Part shown: piece after piece, positions 34,346 to 42,726 of the stretch | How the letters are laid out: every line of letters starts with the position of its first letter | Position numbering within the stretch: the first letter of the stretch is position 1 | NCBI GenBank assembly: GCA_020446945.1 | Contig: JAGRDS010000014.1 | Span: 2,769-66,768, forward strand | DNA length: 64,000 nucleotides | Reading direction: 5' to 3' | Source of the DNA: Parvularculaceae bacterium | Lineage (GTDB): Bacteria > Pseudomonadota > Alphaproteobacteria > Caulobacterales > Parvularculaceae | The notes under the pieces: model-generated | Told to the model about the DNA's origin: nothing | Databases searched by the model: none | Seen by the model: the letters and a program-made list of their open reading frames with translations, nothing else | Position numbers and translations under genes: made by a program

Positions 34346-36108
34346 TGTTGTTGACGCAGGAGCTTTCAGCGCTTGTCGGCCGCTCGTTCGCCGATGAGGG
34401 GTTCGATCCGCAATTGGGCGCCGTTCGCGTTTCGGACCGCCCGGACCTTGCGCAGTTCCAGTGCAACGGCGCGCTGGTCGCGGCGAAGGCGGCGAAGATG
34501 AACCCGCGCGCCGTCGGCGAGAAAATCGCCGCGCGGCTGAAGGGTGAGAAAATTTTCGCCGATGTCAGTCTCGCCGGGCCGGGATTCATCAATTTGACGC
34601 TAAGCGACGACGCGCTTTCCGCGCGCATAGGCGCGCTTGGCGACGATCCGCGCCTTGGCGGATGGCGCGCGCAAAGCGGCGAAACCATCGTACTTGATTA
34701 TGGCGGGCCGAACGTCGCCAAGCCGCTTCATGTCGGGCATCTGCGTTCGGCGATAATCGGCGAATGTCTGAAACGGCTGTTTCGTTTCGTCGGCTTTGAA
34801 GTGTTCGGCGATATTCACCTTGGCGACTGGGGCCTGCCGATGGGCCAGTTGATCACCGAATTAAAGCGCGAACAGCCGGGTCTCGCCTATTTCGATCCGG
34901 CGAATGAGGGCCCGTTCGCCTCGGCCTCGCCGGTCAGCCTTGAAGATCTTGAGCGGCTCTATCCGAAGGCGTCGGCGGCCTGCAAGGAGGACGCCGCGCG
35001 CGCCGGCGAAGCGCGTCAGGCGACGGCGGAGCTTCAGGCCGGGCGCGCCGGCTATCGCGCGCTATGGAAACATTTTATCGACATATCGCGCGCCGGAATT
35101 GAACGCGAATACGCCGATCTCGGCGTCACGTTCGACTGGTGGAAGGGCGAGGCGGATGTCGATCCGCTCATTTCGCCGATGGTTGAAAAATTGCGCGCCG
35201 CCGGCGTCGCGGTCGAGGATGCGGGCGCGGTCGTCATTCATGTCGCGCGCGACGACGACAAAAAAGAATATCCCCCGCTCATTCTTTATAAATCGGACGG
35301 CGGGGTGATGTACGGCACGACCGATCTGGCGACGATCGTCGATCGGGTCGAGAGCGTTGATCCGGACCGGATGCTCTATGTCGTCGACGGGCGCCAGCGC
35401 GATCATTTCGAACAAGTGTTCCGCGCGTCGGATATCGCGGGCATCTATCCGAAAGAAAAGCTTGAGCATCTCTGGTTCGGCACCATGAACGGCAAGGATG
35501 GAAAACCGTTCAAGACGCGCGCCGGCGGCGTATTGAAGCTGCGCGACCTGATCGACATGGTGCAGGAGCGTGCGGCGGAACGATTGAAGGAAAGCGGCTT
35601 CGCCGACGGGTACGGAAAAAGCGAGGCCGATGATGTCGCGCGCCGGATCGGGCTGGCGGCGCTTAAATTCGCCGATCTGTCAAATCCGCGCACGAGCGAT
35701 TATGTTTTCGACCTCGACCGGTTTATCGCGTTTGAGGGAAAAACCGGGCCCTATCTTCATTATGCCAGCGTTCGCGTCAGGTCTGTCCTGAACAAGGCCG
35801 AAGCCGCCGGCGCGGGCGCGCCGGGGCCTGTCGCGCTCACCGAAAAGGAGGAGCGCGATCTGGCGCTCATCCTGCTGCAATTCGGCGATGCGGTGAAAGA
35901 CGCGGCTGAAAAGCGCTTGCCGCATTATCTTTGCGATCACGCCTTTACGCTCGCGCAGGCGTTTTCGAAATTTTATGCAGCGTGCCGCATCGTCGACGAG
36001 GCGGATGCGGCGCGGCGCGCGTCGCGTCTGTCGCTGGCGCGCGCCGCCGGGCGCCAGCTCGATCTTGTCCTCGACTTGCTCGGCATGCCGGCGCCTGAGA
36101 AAATGTGA
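34345..36108 (+). CDS. argS: Arginyl-tRNA synthetase
   Basis: A 587-residue class I synthetase. The N-terminal Add1 domain is at residues about 1-110. The HIGH signature is HVGH in NVAKPLHVGHLRSAIIG, and the KMSKS-equivalent region is FKTRAGGVLKLRDL. The C-terminal anticodon-binding domain ends LDLLGMPAPEKM. It charges tRNA-Arg. ATG at 34345 is preferred over the adjacent TTG. It ends one base from the stop of the convergent MFS gene. Confidence 0.97.
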   Translation: MLLTQELSALVGRSFADEGFDPQLGAVRVSDRPDLAQFQCNGALVAAKAAKMNPRAVGEKIAARLKGEKIFADVSLAGPGFINLTLSDDALSARIGALGDDPRLGGWRAQSGETIVLDYGGPNVAKPLHVGHLRSAIIGECLKRLFRFVGFEVFGDIHLGDWGLPMGQLITELKREQPGLAYFDPANEGPFASASPVSLEDLERLYPKASAACKEDAARAGEARQATAELQAGRAGYRALWKHFIDISRAGIEREYADLGVTFDWWKGEADVDPLISPMVEKLRAAGVAVEDAGAVVIHVARDDDKKEYPPLILYKSDGGVMYGTTDLATIVDRVESVDPDRMLYVVDGRQRDHFEQVFRASDIAGIYPKEKLEHLWFGTMNGKDGKPFKTRAGGVLKLRDLIDMVQERAAERLKESGFADGYGKSEADDVARRIGLAALKFADLSNPRTSDYVFDLDRFIAFEGKTGPYLHYASVRVRSVLNKAEAAGAGAPGPVALTEKEERDLALILLQFGDAVKDAAEKRLPHYLCDHAFTLAQAFSKFYAACRIVDEADAARRASRLSLARAAGRQLDLVLDLLGMPAPEKM

Positions 36109-37347
36109 TCAGGCCGGCGCCGGCTCCGCCTTCGGCGCATTTTCAGGAGCGGGCATTGTCGCCACGAATATCGCGGCGACGAGGGCGGCGCCGGCATAGA
36201 TCATGAAAATCGGCGAAAAGCTTTGCCAGTGATCGGCCGACCACCCGGCGATCGTCGGGCCGAGCATGGCGATCGTCGCGGCGAGGTTAACGCCGCCGAG
36301 TAGGGCAGGGCTGTTTTTCAAACCGAAATATTCGATGAGAAGCGCGGTTGTCGCGAACATCGCCATGCCGAAAGCGAAGCCGTCGAAAACGGCGAATATG
36401 ACGGCGAGCGCCGGCGAGCCGGCGAAGGCGAGCGCGCTCATTCCAACCGCGTTCGACGCCATGGCGCACACGAGCAGCGCCCGCGCGGACACGCGCTTGA
36501 CGAGCCAGCCGCCGAGCGCGCGCGCGCCGGCGTTCAGTCCCGAATAAAGACTGAACATCGCAACGGCGAATGAGGTCGCGAGCCCCGTTTTCTCCAGATG
36601 CGCCACCGACCAGGTGCTGACTGTCACGCCGCAGAAATACGCGACGGTCAGCGCGGCGCAGATAATGGCGAAGGCGGGCGTCGACATCGCTGCGCGCGCC
36701 GACCAGTCCGTATGCTGATTTTCCTCCGGCTCGGCCTCGGCGCCGGAATGCGTGCCGGGGCCATGCGCCAGTTTCGGATCGGCGAGCAATACGATAAGCG
36801 CAGCCGCCGCCGCGATCGCCAGGGCGCTCGCAAACCAGTAGGCCCGCCAGTCCGCGCCGCTTTGAAGCAGCGCATTCGCCATCAACGGGCCGGCGACGCC
36901 GCCGGCGCCGCCCGCCGCCAGATAAAGGCCGATCGCGATGTTGCGCCATTTAAGCGCGGTCGCGCGCGCGACGATGTAGGTGCCGGGCACGTTTGCAAGA
37001 AGCGCGAAACCAGCCCCGAGAAGCGATGTCGCTACGAGATACGCGCCGACCGATTGCGCGTATGAAAGCGTCAGGTGGCCGGCGACGACGACCGCGCCGC
37101 CGAGCGCGTAATGAAACCGCGCGCCCAGCCGTTCGAGCGAAGTCGCGGCGATGGGGCTGAAGACGCCTGTCAACAGCGCCAGCATCGTGAAGCCGAGCCC
37201 GGCCGTGCCCCAGCTCCATTGAAACTCGGCGATCATCGCCGGCAGGATGACGCCGAGCGAGGCGAAGGTCGTCGCCGTGATCAGGAAAAACGCGCCGGCG
37301 AGAACAATGCACAGCGCGCCGGCGCGCAGGGACAGGGAACGGGCCAT
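36109..37347 (-). CDS. MFS transporter, probable riboflavin importer (RfnT-like by context)
   Basis: A 412-residue, 12-helix major facilitator protein. The family loop between helices 2 and 3 carries LERLGARFHYALGG, and the central cytoplasmic loop is acidic and His-containing (PGTHSGAEAEPEENQHTD). Its ATG shares one base with the stop of the TonB-dependent receptor (TAATG), so it is translationally coupled and lies under the upstream FMN riboswitch. MFS proteins controlled by FMN riboswitches in Rhizobiales (RfnT) import riboflavin. That is the best guess here, based on context rather than on a diagnostic motif. Confidence 0.8.
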   Translation of the reverse strand: MARSLSLRAGALCIVLAGAFFLITATTFASLGVILPAMIAEFQWSWGTAGLGFTMLALLTGVFSPIAATSLERLGARFHYALGGAVVVAGHLTLSYAQSVGAYLVATSLLGAGFALLANVPGTYIVARATALKWRNIAIGLYLAAGGAGGVAGPLMANALLQSGADWRAYWFASALAIAAAAALIVLLADPKLAHGPGTHSGAEAEPEENQHTDWSARAAMSTPAFAIICAALTVAYFCGVTVSTWSVAHLEKTGLATSFAVAMFSLYSGLNAGARALGGWLVKRVSARALLVCAMASNAVGMSALAFAGSPALAVIFAVFDGFAFGMAMFATTALLIEYFGLKNSPALLGGVNLAATIAMLGPTIAGWSADHWQSFSPIFMIYAGAALVAAIFVATMPAPENAPKAEPAPA

Positions 37348-39767
37348 TAAAACGACGCCTTCAGCGTGAGCGAATATTCGCGGCCGCGCCCCGGAAGGAC
37401 GCCGATTTCCTCATAGACGTTCTGAACCGGAATGAAATGCCGCTTGTCGAAAGCATTGTCGATATTGGCGGTCAGCGAAAACCCGTTGAAAGCCCAGAAG
37501 AACGACGCCTTGCCGAGCGCATAGGCCGGGAACCGGACGGCGTTTGCAAGTTTGCCGCCCGTCTCGCCGACATAAACGGCGCCGGCCGTCGCGCCGAACG
37601 TACCGAAATCGGTGCGCGGCGAGGTGTAGGTGATAAATCCCGATGCAAGTATGTCGGGCGTCGTGCGGCGCTTGTAGCCGTTTTGCAGTTCGGGGATGCA
37701 GCTTGCGTTCAGCGCCGCGAACAGCCCGCCGTAACCGGAGGCCGGATCGATGCCGAAATAGGATGGCGGGAGTACGACGAATTCGCCATTGCCGGAACCG
37801 CACGCGCCCGGCGCCCCGATCTTCGCTTCCTGAAGCGTCACGGCCGAGGTGAGACTCCAATTGTCGGAGAGAAGATATTTAAGCTCCGCCTCAATCCCTT
37901 TCGAGGTTTCGGTGTCCAGGTTTCCGAACGGGTCGCTGCGCTGGCGTTCCTGCCGGTAAAACGCGAGCGAGCCGAACAGATCGCCGCTCCCGGCCTTGAG
38001 GCCGAATTCGACCATTTCAGAATCGGCGATGAAATTGTTCTGAAAGATGCGGTCGACTTCCACGCCGCCGCCGTCATTCGTTTCGAGCGTGTTGTTCTGC
38101 GCGTAGGTCGCATAGGCGAGGATATCGCCGCCGAGAACATATCGCAGCGACGCCTCATAGCTCGCCGTGAAATCATCGCCCTTGAGGCGGACAAAGCCGA
38201 GAGCGGGGTTGAAGATCGTCGAGCCGGTGTTGATCGAGGACGCCGTGAAACGATCAAGGCGAATGCTGGCGAGAATCGACAGGCGATCGGTCAGCGCCGC
38301 GTCGGAAACGAAATAAAACGCGAGATCGTTCGTCGTCGAATCAAGATCGGTATCCCATCCGATCCCGTTCGGTTCGATGGAAAAGGGATCGTCGAATACG
38401 TCGCCGCCCGTCGGCCCGACGGTCAGATCGCGCCGGTCGACGGCGAGATAACCGGAAAGGAACGTCTGGCGCGTATGGTTGTCGTAGCGCCGCCACGAAA
38501 CGCCGGCGATATTGCTCATTTCCACGCCGGCGAGGCGTAGCGGAAATTCGTAGCTCGCGCGCAGCTCCACAACATCGGAGATATATTGCGCGGCGAAACC
38601 GTAACTCTGACTGAGATCGCCGTTCATGCTGTCGAAAAACGCCTGAAGCCGAATGGCCTGATCGGGTCCGGCGTCGATTGAAAAATCGGCATAGGCCGTA
38701 CCCGTCCTGGAATCGGCGATATCCTGATCGGCGATAAACACCGTGCGCGGATCAAGCGTCGAGACGCCGATATTCCGATCGAGCGTGAAGGCGGGGCCGG
38801 GGAAGACGCCGAAGTCGACGAACTGGCGAATATTCGAAGCGCCGAAAAACGCGCCCACAGCGGCGTCGACTTCATCGGGCGTCAGCTTGCCGTTCGAATC
38901 GAGGTCGCGAAGGTCGGTGTCGGCGCCGGTTATATAGGTTGCGTTGTCGATCAGGTCCTGGGTAACGCGGTTCCAGCCGATCGTCTGCTTGTACCCGCTC
39001 GATGAGAAATAGGCGCCGCCGATTTCCAGCGAATAGCGGCCCGAATCGGCGAGCGTGAAAGCAGCCTGCGCGAGAACGCGCTCCGGTTCTACGCCGCGGT
39101 AGAAGCTTTTCGAATTCTCATACTCGCCATAGGCGTAAACGCCGGCGTCCTTCGAACCGATTGCGAACGCGGCGCCGGCGGCGGCGTTTACGACATGCTT
39201 CTGGTAAGACCCGATTTCGCCGCCGATTTCGAACATGCGCCCGCGTTCGCCGATCTTTCGTTGCGTCAACGCGGTCAATGGCGTCACGTTCACGAATCCG
39301 CCGACGCGCCCGGCGCCGTATATCGCCGGCGTCGGGCCGCGCACGACCTCTATGCGCTCGCTGGCGCCGATGGGCGTTGGAAACGTGCCGGGATTTTCAA
39401 CCCGCTTGAAGCCGCGAAAATAGCTGTCGGCGCGATTGCCGCGAATGGTGACGCTTCCCGGAACGCCGAAAAAGCTGCCCGTAAAGGTTCCTGGCGCGAC
39501 GGCGGCGAGATCGTCGACCGTTTCGATGTTGAAGCGTTCGATCGTCTCGTCGCTGATGGCGGAGATCGAACGCGGCAGGTCGGCGTAGGAAAGGTCGAGA
39601 CCGTAAACCGACCGGCTGCCGCCAAGTTCCAACAGTTCGAGCGGGTCGGCGACGACGACGATTTCGTCTATCGGCTCCTCTGATCGCGCCAATGCGTCTG
39701 GTTGCGCAAAAGCGGCGCAGGGCGCTGAAACGATCGCCGCGACGATAAACTTTGAAACGCTCGACAT
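37347..39767 (-). CDS. TonB-dependent outer-membrane receptor under an FMN riboswitch, with EF-hand loop
   Basis: Start placed at 39767, giving the signal peptide MSSVSKFIVAAIVSAPCAAF; the frame is open further up but would run into the riboswitch. The 806-residue protein has a TonB-box-like EEPIDEIVVVADP (residues 31-42) and a plug domain with GVPGSVTIRGNRADSYFRGF and ERIEVVRGPTPAIYGAGRVGG (about 100-160). The 22-strand barrel ends in a terminal aromatic strand (YSLTLKASF). Residues 288-299 (DLDSNGKLTPDE) fit the EF-hand calcium loop at every key position. It probably imports a flavin across the outer membrane, with the coupled MFS protein completing the route. The ligand is inferred only from the riboswitch. 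Confidence 0.9.
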   Translation of the reverse strand: MSSVSKFIVAAIVSAPCAAFAQPDALARSEEPIDEIVVVADPLELLELGGSRSVYGLDLSYADLPRSISAISDETIERFNIETVDDLAAVAPGTFTGSFFGVPGSVTIRGNRADSYFRGFKRVENPGTFPTPIGASERIEVVRGPTPAIYGAGRVGGFVNVTPLTALTQRKIGERGRMFEIGGEIGSYQKHVVNAAAGAAFAIGSKDAGVYAYGEYENSKSFYRGVEPERVLAQAAFTLADSGRYSLEIGGAYFSSSGYKQTIGWNRVTQDLIDNATYITGADTDLRDLDSNGKLTPDEVDAAVGAFFGASNIRQFVDFGVFPGPAFTLDRNIGVSTLDPRTVFIADQDIADSRTGTAYADFSIDAGPDQAIRLQAFFDSMNGDLSQSYGFAAQYISDVVELRASYEFPLRLAGVEMSNIAGVSWRRYDNHTRQTFLSGYLAVDRRDLTVGPTGGDVFDDPFSIEPNGIGWDTDLDSTTNDLAFYFVSDAALTDRLSILASIRLDRFTASSINTGSTIFNPALGFVRLKGDDFTASYEASLRYVLGGDILAYATYAQNNTLETNDGGGVEVDRIFQNNFIADSEMVEFGLKAGSGDLFGSLAFYRQERQRSDPFGNLDTETSKGIEAELKYLLSDNWSLTSAVTLQEAKIGAPGACGSGNGEFVVLPPSYFGIDPASGYGGLFAALNASCIPELQNGYKRRTTPDILASGFITYTSPRTDFGTFGATAGAVYVGETGGKLANAVRFPAYALGKASFFWAFNGFSLTANIDNAFDKRHFIPVQNVYEEIGVLPGRGREYSLTLKASF

Positions 39768-39799
39768 AAAAATCCCGACTTTGCGAGCGGAAAGTCGGG
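39768..39799 (-). terminator. Riboswitch expression platform: terminator hairpin touching the receptor start codon
   Basis: Minus strand: CCCGACTTT, an 8-base loop, AAAGTCGGG, then ATTTTT, immediately followed by the ATG. The 9-pair stem plus T-run is a canonical intrinsic terminator. Because it occupies the space where a ribosome-binding site should be, it could also block translation. It is positioned as the off-state structure of the FMN riboswitch. Confidence 0.82.
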
Positions 39800-39889
39800 G
39801 CGAACACAAACATCCCGCACCTGCGGCGAACCGGGCTGCGCGCATAGATCGCAGTCCCGCGTTCGCGCGCAAAGGCGCAACGCCTGTGT

Positions 39890-40041
39890 GATCTTCTCTC
39901 ATCCGGACTGTGACCGTCGGCTCTGGACTCTCACCAGATCCTGCTCTGCGCGAGGAATTTCCGCCTCTCGCTCGGCTCGCGGGCTTATCGGCTTTCGACC
40001 GAAACACCGCCGGTGGGGACTTTCACCCCGCCCCGAAGATC
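39890..40041 (-). ncRNA. FMN riboswitch (RFN element)
   Basis: Read on the minus strand, the conserved blocks follow in order: GGGGTGAAAGTCCCCACCGG then CGGT, AAGCCCGCGAGC, CTGGTGAGAGTCCAGAGCCG, and ACGGTCACAGTCCGGATGAG. Helix P1 is closed by GATCTTC (40041-40035) with GAAGATC (39896-39890). This is a near-consensus FMN aptamer. It controls the TonB-dependent receptor and, through coupling, the MFS transporter: FMN binding should shut both off. A clear promoter lies upstream and a terminator hairpin downstream. Confidence 0.97.
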
Positions 40042-40069
40042 CTGTCTCGCGGATTGAACCGCAGTTGGG

Positions 40070-40098
40070 TATATAGCCGCGGTTTCCGATAGGATCAA
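40070..40098 (-). promoter_or_regulatory. Sigma-70 promoter of the FMN-riboswitch operon
   Basis: Minus strand: TTGATC (40098-40093), a 17-base spacer, TATATA (40075-40070). The start of transcription would be around 40063, some 20 bases before the aptamer. It also lies only 38 bases from the divergent agmatine deiminase start. Confidence 0.75.
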
Positions 40099-40135
40099 CG
40101 CGCCGGCGAAGCGGCGGCGCAAAAACCGGATTGTT

Positions 40136-41287
40136 ATGAAAACGCCTCATCGCCAACCGGCCGAATGGATGAATCACGAAGCCGTATGGATCGGCTGGCC
40201 GTCAGCGGCCGATCTTTGGGAGGAAAACCTTGAGCCCGCGCAGGCCGAGGTCGCCGAATTGATCGGCGCCATCTGCTTTCCCGATCCCGGCGACGAAGCA
40301 GGCGGGAAGGTCAGGGGCGAGCGGGTCGAGCTTCTGGTGCGCGGGCCGGACGCGCGCATTGCAGCCGAAGCGATGCGGCTTGCGCTGCCCGATCCCGCTG
40401 CGGTTCGCCTGCACGAAGCCCCGCTCGGCGACATCTGGCTGCGCGACACCGGCCCGATTTTTGTCGATGACGGCGCGACAGGCGTGAATGCGAGCGCCTT
40501 TCGGTTTAACGGATGGGGCGGGAAATATCTTCTCGCCAGCGACGATGCGATCGCCGGCCTCGTCGCGGAAAAGGCGGGTGCGCGCCTTCACCGATTTGAT
40601 GCGCTGGTCGCAGAAGGCGGCGCGATAGAAGTAGACGGCGAAGGCGCGTGCATAACGACGCGCCAGTGCCTTCTCAACAGGAACCGCAATCCGGCCATGT
40701 CCGAAAGAGCCGTGGAGGGCGTATTGAATGAGGCGCTGGGGATCGAAAAGGTCATCTGGCTGGACGAGGGCATGATCGGCGATCACACAGACGGCCATGT
40801 CGACAATCTTGCGCGGTTCATCGCGCCCGGCAAAGTCGCGTGCATGAAAGCGAATGGCGCGGACGATCCGAATGCGGCGGTTTTTTCAGCGATAAGGAAA
40901 ACGCTCGAAAGCGCGACAGACGCGCGCGGCCGGCCGCTGGAAGTGATCGAACTGCCGTCGCCGGGGCTTGCAAGGCTAAATGGCGATATCGTTCCCGCAA
41001 GCCATATGAATTTCTATATCGCAAACCATTCGCTCATTATGCCGTCCTATGGCGGCATTACGAATGAAGACGAGTCCGCGCTTGAATGTCTAGAAATTCT
41101 CGAACGCCATGTCGAGCGCGCGCATTTTTACGCAATCGACTCGTCTCACCTGCTTTCGGGCGGCGGTTCGTTTCATTGCATCAGCCAGCAGCAGCCTGCG
41201 GCGGCGTCAATGGCCGGCGCTGTCGCCCCAGACCGTGCGAACGCGCGCATCGCGCCGGCAAGCGGTTCGGTAATATCGGTAACGTAG
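40136..41287 (+). CDS. aguA: Agmatine deiminase with a C-terminal extension overlapping msrA
   Basis: A 383-residue guanidino-group-modifying enzyme. It starts with the family block RQPAEWMNHEAVWIGWPS, has DIWLRDTGPIFV near residue 100 and DHTDGHVDNLARF near 215-227, and the nucleophile Cys348 is in GGGSFHCISQQQP. It hydrolyses agmatine to N-carbamoylputrescine and ammonia, an arginine-to-putrescine route. Family members usually end soon after QQQP. Here about 29 further residues follow, encoded antisense to the end of msrA (81-base tail-to-tail overlap). An N-carbamoylputrescine amidase is not present in this window. Confidence 0.95.
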   Translation: MKTPHRQPAEWMNHEAVWIGWPSAADLWEENLEPAQAEVAELIGAICFPDPGDEAGGKVRGERVELLVRGPDARIAAEAMRLALPDPAAVRLHEAPLGDIWLRDTGPIFVDDGATGVNASAFRFNGWGGKYLLASDDAIAGLVAEKAGARLHRFDALVAEGGAIEVDGEGACITTRQCLLNRNRNPAMSERAVEGVLNEALGIEKVIWLDEGMIGDHTDGHVDNLARFIAPGKVACMKANGADDPNAAVFSAIRKTLESATDARGRPLEVIELPSPGLARLNGDIVPASHMNFYIANHSLIMPSYGGITNEDESALECLEILERHVERAHFYAIDSSHLLSGGGSFHCISQQQPAAASMAGAVAPDRANARIAPASGSVISVT

Positions 41288-41836
41288 CGGATTTTTCTTG
41301 TAGTAATCCTGGTGATAATCTTCGGCGCGCCAGAATTCGCCGCGGTCTTCGATCGGCGTGACGATCTTTTTCCCGAGTTCGGTTTCCGCCTGCGCGATGG
41401 CGGCTTTCGCATCGGCCCATTCATCTGCGTTCGACGCGAAAATCGCGCTCGTATAGGAATGGCCGCGATCGCAAAACTGGCCGCCGTCGTCGAGCGGGTC
41501 GATATGGCGAAGCAGGTAATCGACGAGGGCGCGATAGGATACGACCGACGGATCGTAGAAAATTTCCGCCGCTTCGATGTGGCCTTCATGATTTTTATAG
41601 GTCGGGTTCTGCATCAGCCCGCCCGAATAGCCGGATATGACTTCGCTTACGCCTTCGAGCTTCTCAAAATCCGATTCAACGCACCAGAAACAGCCGCCGG
41701 CGAAAACGGCTGTCGCCGCCTTCGCGGCCGCCGGCTCCTGCGCGGCTGGCGGCTCTTGCGCGATTGCGGAATGGTTCGCGGCGACAAGCGCGGCGAGGGC
41801 TGAAATAAGTGCGGTTCGGTGTTTCATCATTGTCAT
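41207..41836 (-). CDS. msrA: Peptide methionine sulfoxide reductase MsrA, exported
   Basis: Start taken at the ATG at 41836 (two more ATGs follow within three codons). Residues about 4-27 form a signal peptide (MKHRTALISALAALVAANHS, cleavage near IAQ), so it should act in the periplasm. The catalytic motif GGCFWC is near residue 49, followed by GVSEVISGYSGG and DRGHSYTSAIF; the C-terminal block is AEDYHQDYYKKNPLRYRYY. It reduces the S-epimer of methionine sulfoxide in proteins. Its last 81 bases overlap the agmatine deiminase gene on the other strand, within family-conserved MsrA sequence. Confidence 0.95.
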   Translation of the reverse strand: MTMMKHRTALISALAALVAANHSAIAQEPPAAQEPAAAKAATAVFAGGCFWCVESDFEKLEGVSEVISGYSGGLMQNPTYKNHEGHIEAAEIFYDPSVVSYRALVDYLLRHIDPLDDGGQFCDRGHSYTSAIFASNADEWADAKAAIAQAETELGKKIVTPIEDRGEFWRAEDYHQDYYKKNPLRYRYYRTACRRDARVRTVWGDSAGH

Positions 41837-41958
41837 CGCTCGCTCGGATCGAATTTTATCTAGCGCTCGCGCCATCGCGGCGCCAGCCGCCTCACAGTGA
41901 AGTTAACCATGCCAAACGAATTCGTGACCGCATACGGCCGGGATAAATTTTCCGGAAA

Positions 41959-41987
41959 TTTACCAAGCATTTTTCAGGAGTTTTAAT
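41959..41987 (+). promoter_or_regulatory. Candidate promoter and palindrome before the first PEP-CTERM gene
   Basis: TTTACC (41959-41964), a 17-base spacer, TTTAAT (41982-41987), 46 bases before the GTG start. The palindrome TTTCCGGAAA (41950-41959), flanked by more A/T, touches the -35 and may be an operator. The whole 41880-42032 interval is noticeably AT-rich. Confidence 0.35.
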
Positions 41988-42032
41988 TATCGACGCACAT
42001 TCTCGACGCCAGGTTTCGGGGGCGCGAGTTCT

Positions 42033-42611
42033 GTGCGTGGCTTGATTTCCATAATCGCGGCGGCCTGTGCGCTGTGCGCGCCGGCCAAGGCGGCGACGAC
42101 CGTTTACGCGTCGGGCGTTTATCAGACGTCCGGTCTGGTTTTCGGTTCGGGCAACGCGATCGGCGCAACCGATTCGTCCTCTGCAACCCTGTTTCCCTTT
42201 TTCGGCGTGCCGAGTTCGATAACGTTGATCATGTCGCAGGCGATCACCGGCGCTTCCGCGTCATTCGTCGGACAGCGATTGACAGCCGGCTCGAATGTCG
42301 AGGTCGCGATCGGCGAAGTCGTCGGCGGCACGACGATTTTCTCCACGTTCACCTCCCTGCCGGGCGGGGCCGGGCCGACGGCCTTCGCCGTCAATCTCGG
42401 TGCGGCCTGTTCGGCGATATCCGCGACCGGCTGCTCGCTGCTTCGCATTCGCGTTTCAGGCGGGTTCGGGAGCGGGTTTAATCTCGACGGCGTTTCAGGC
42501 GTCGCTTCCGCGCCGGAACCCTCGATCTGGGGGCTGATGATTCTCGGTTTCGGCGTCACGACATGGCGGCTCAGGAACGCACGCAGCGCCGTTGCGAAAA
42601 CCCTCGCCTAG
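42033..42611 (+). CDS. PEP-CTERM sorted exported protein (copy 1)
   Basis: A 192-residue protein with a GTG start behind GGGGGCGCGAG. The signal peptide (MRGLISIIAAACALCAPAKA) is cut near AKA|ATT. A Ser/Gly/Thr-rich beta-like body follows, then the sorting signal APEPSIWGLMILGFG, a short helix and RLRNAR. The PEP motif, helix and Arg cluster are what the exosortase EpsH / XrtA system recognises for surface processing. The body shares VEVAIGEVVGG, two cysteines around SATGCSLLRIR and LDGVSGVASAPEP with its downstream neighbour, so the two are paralogues. No exosortase is in the window. Function unknown. Confidence 0.85.
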   Translation: MRGLISIIAAACALCAPAKAATTVYASGVYQTSGLVFGSGNAIGATDSSSATLFPFFGVPSSITLIMSQAITGASASFVGQRLTAGSNVEVAIGEVVGGTTIFSTFTSLPGGAGPTAFAVNLGAACSAISATGCSLLRIRVSGGFGSGFNLDGVSGVASAPEPSIWGLMILGFGVTTWRLRNARSAVAKTLA

Positions 42612-42629
42612 CCGGCGCGCTCGATCGAA

Positions 42630-42659
42630 TTGTTAAGAATTCCGCAAGCTTCCTTTAAA
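42630..42659 (+). promoter_or_regulatory. Candidate promoter for the second PEP-CTERM gene
   Basis: TTGTTA (42630-42635), an 18-base spacer, TTTAAA (42654-42659), 68 bases before the start codon. It suggests that the two paralogues can be transcribed separately. Confidence 0.45.
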
Positions 42660-42726
42660 AGAACCTAACTAGTCTCCGGCCCGCTGAATGGGGGGGCGTG
42701 GCTTAGTCACGTCCAAGGAGAATGCC

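Noticed and set aside
39768-40007. N-terminal extension of the TonB-dependent receptor frame through the leader
   Set aside because: It would run across the terminator hairpin and into the FMN aptamer, and a clean signal peptide begins at 39767.
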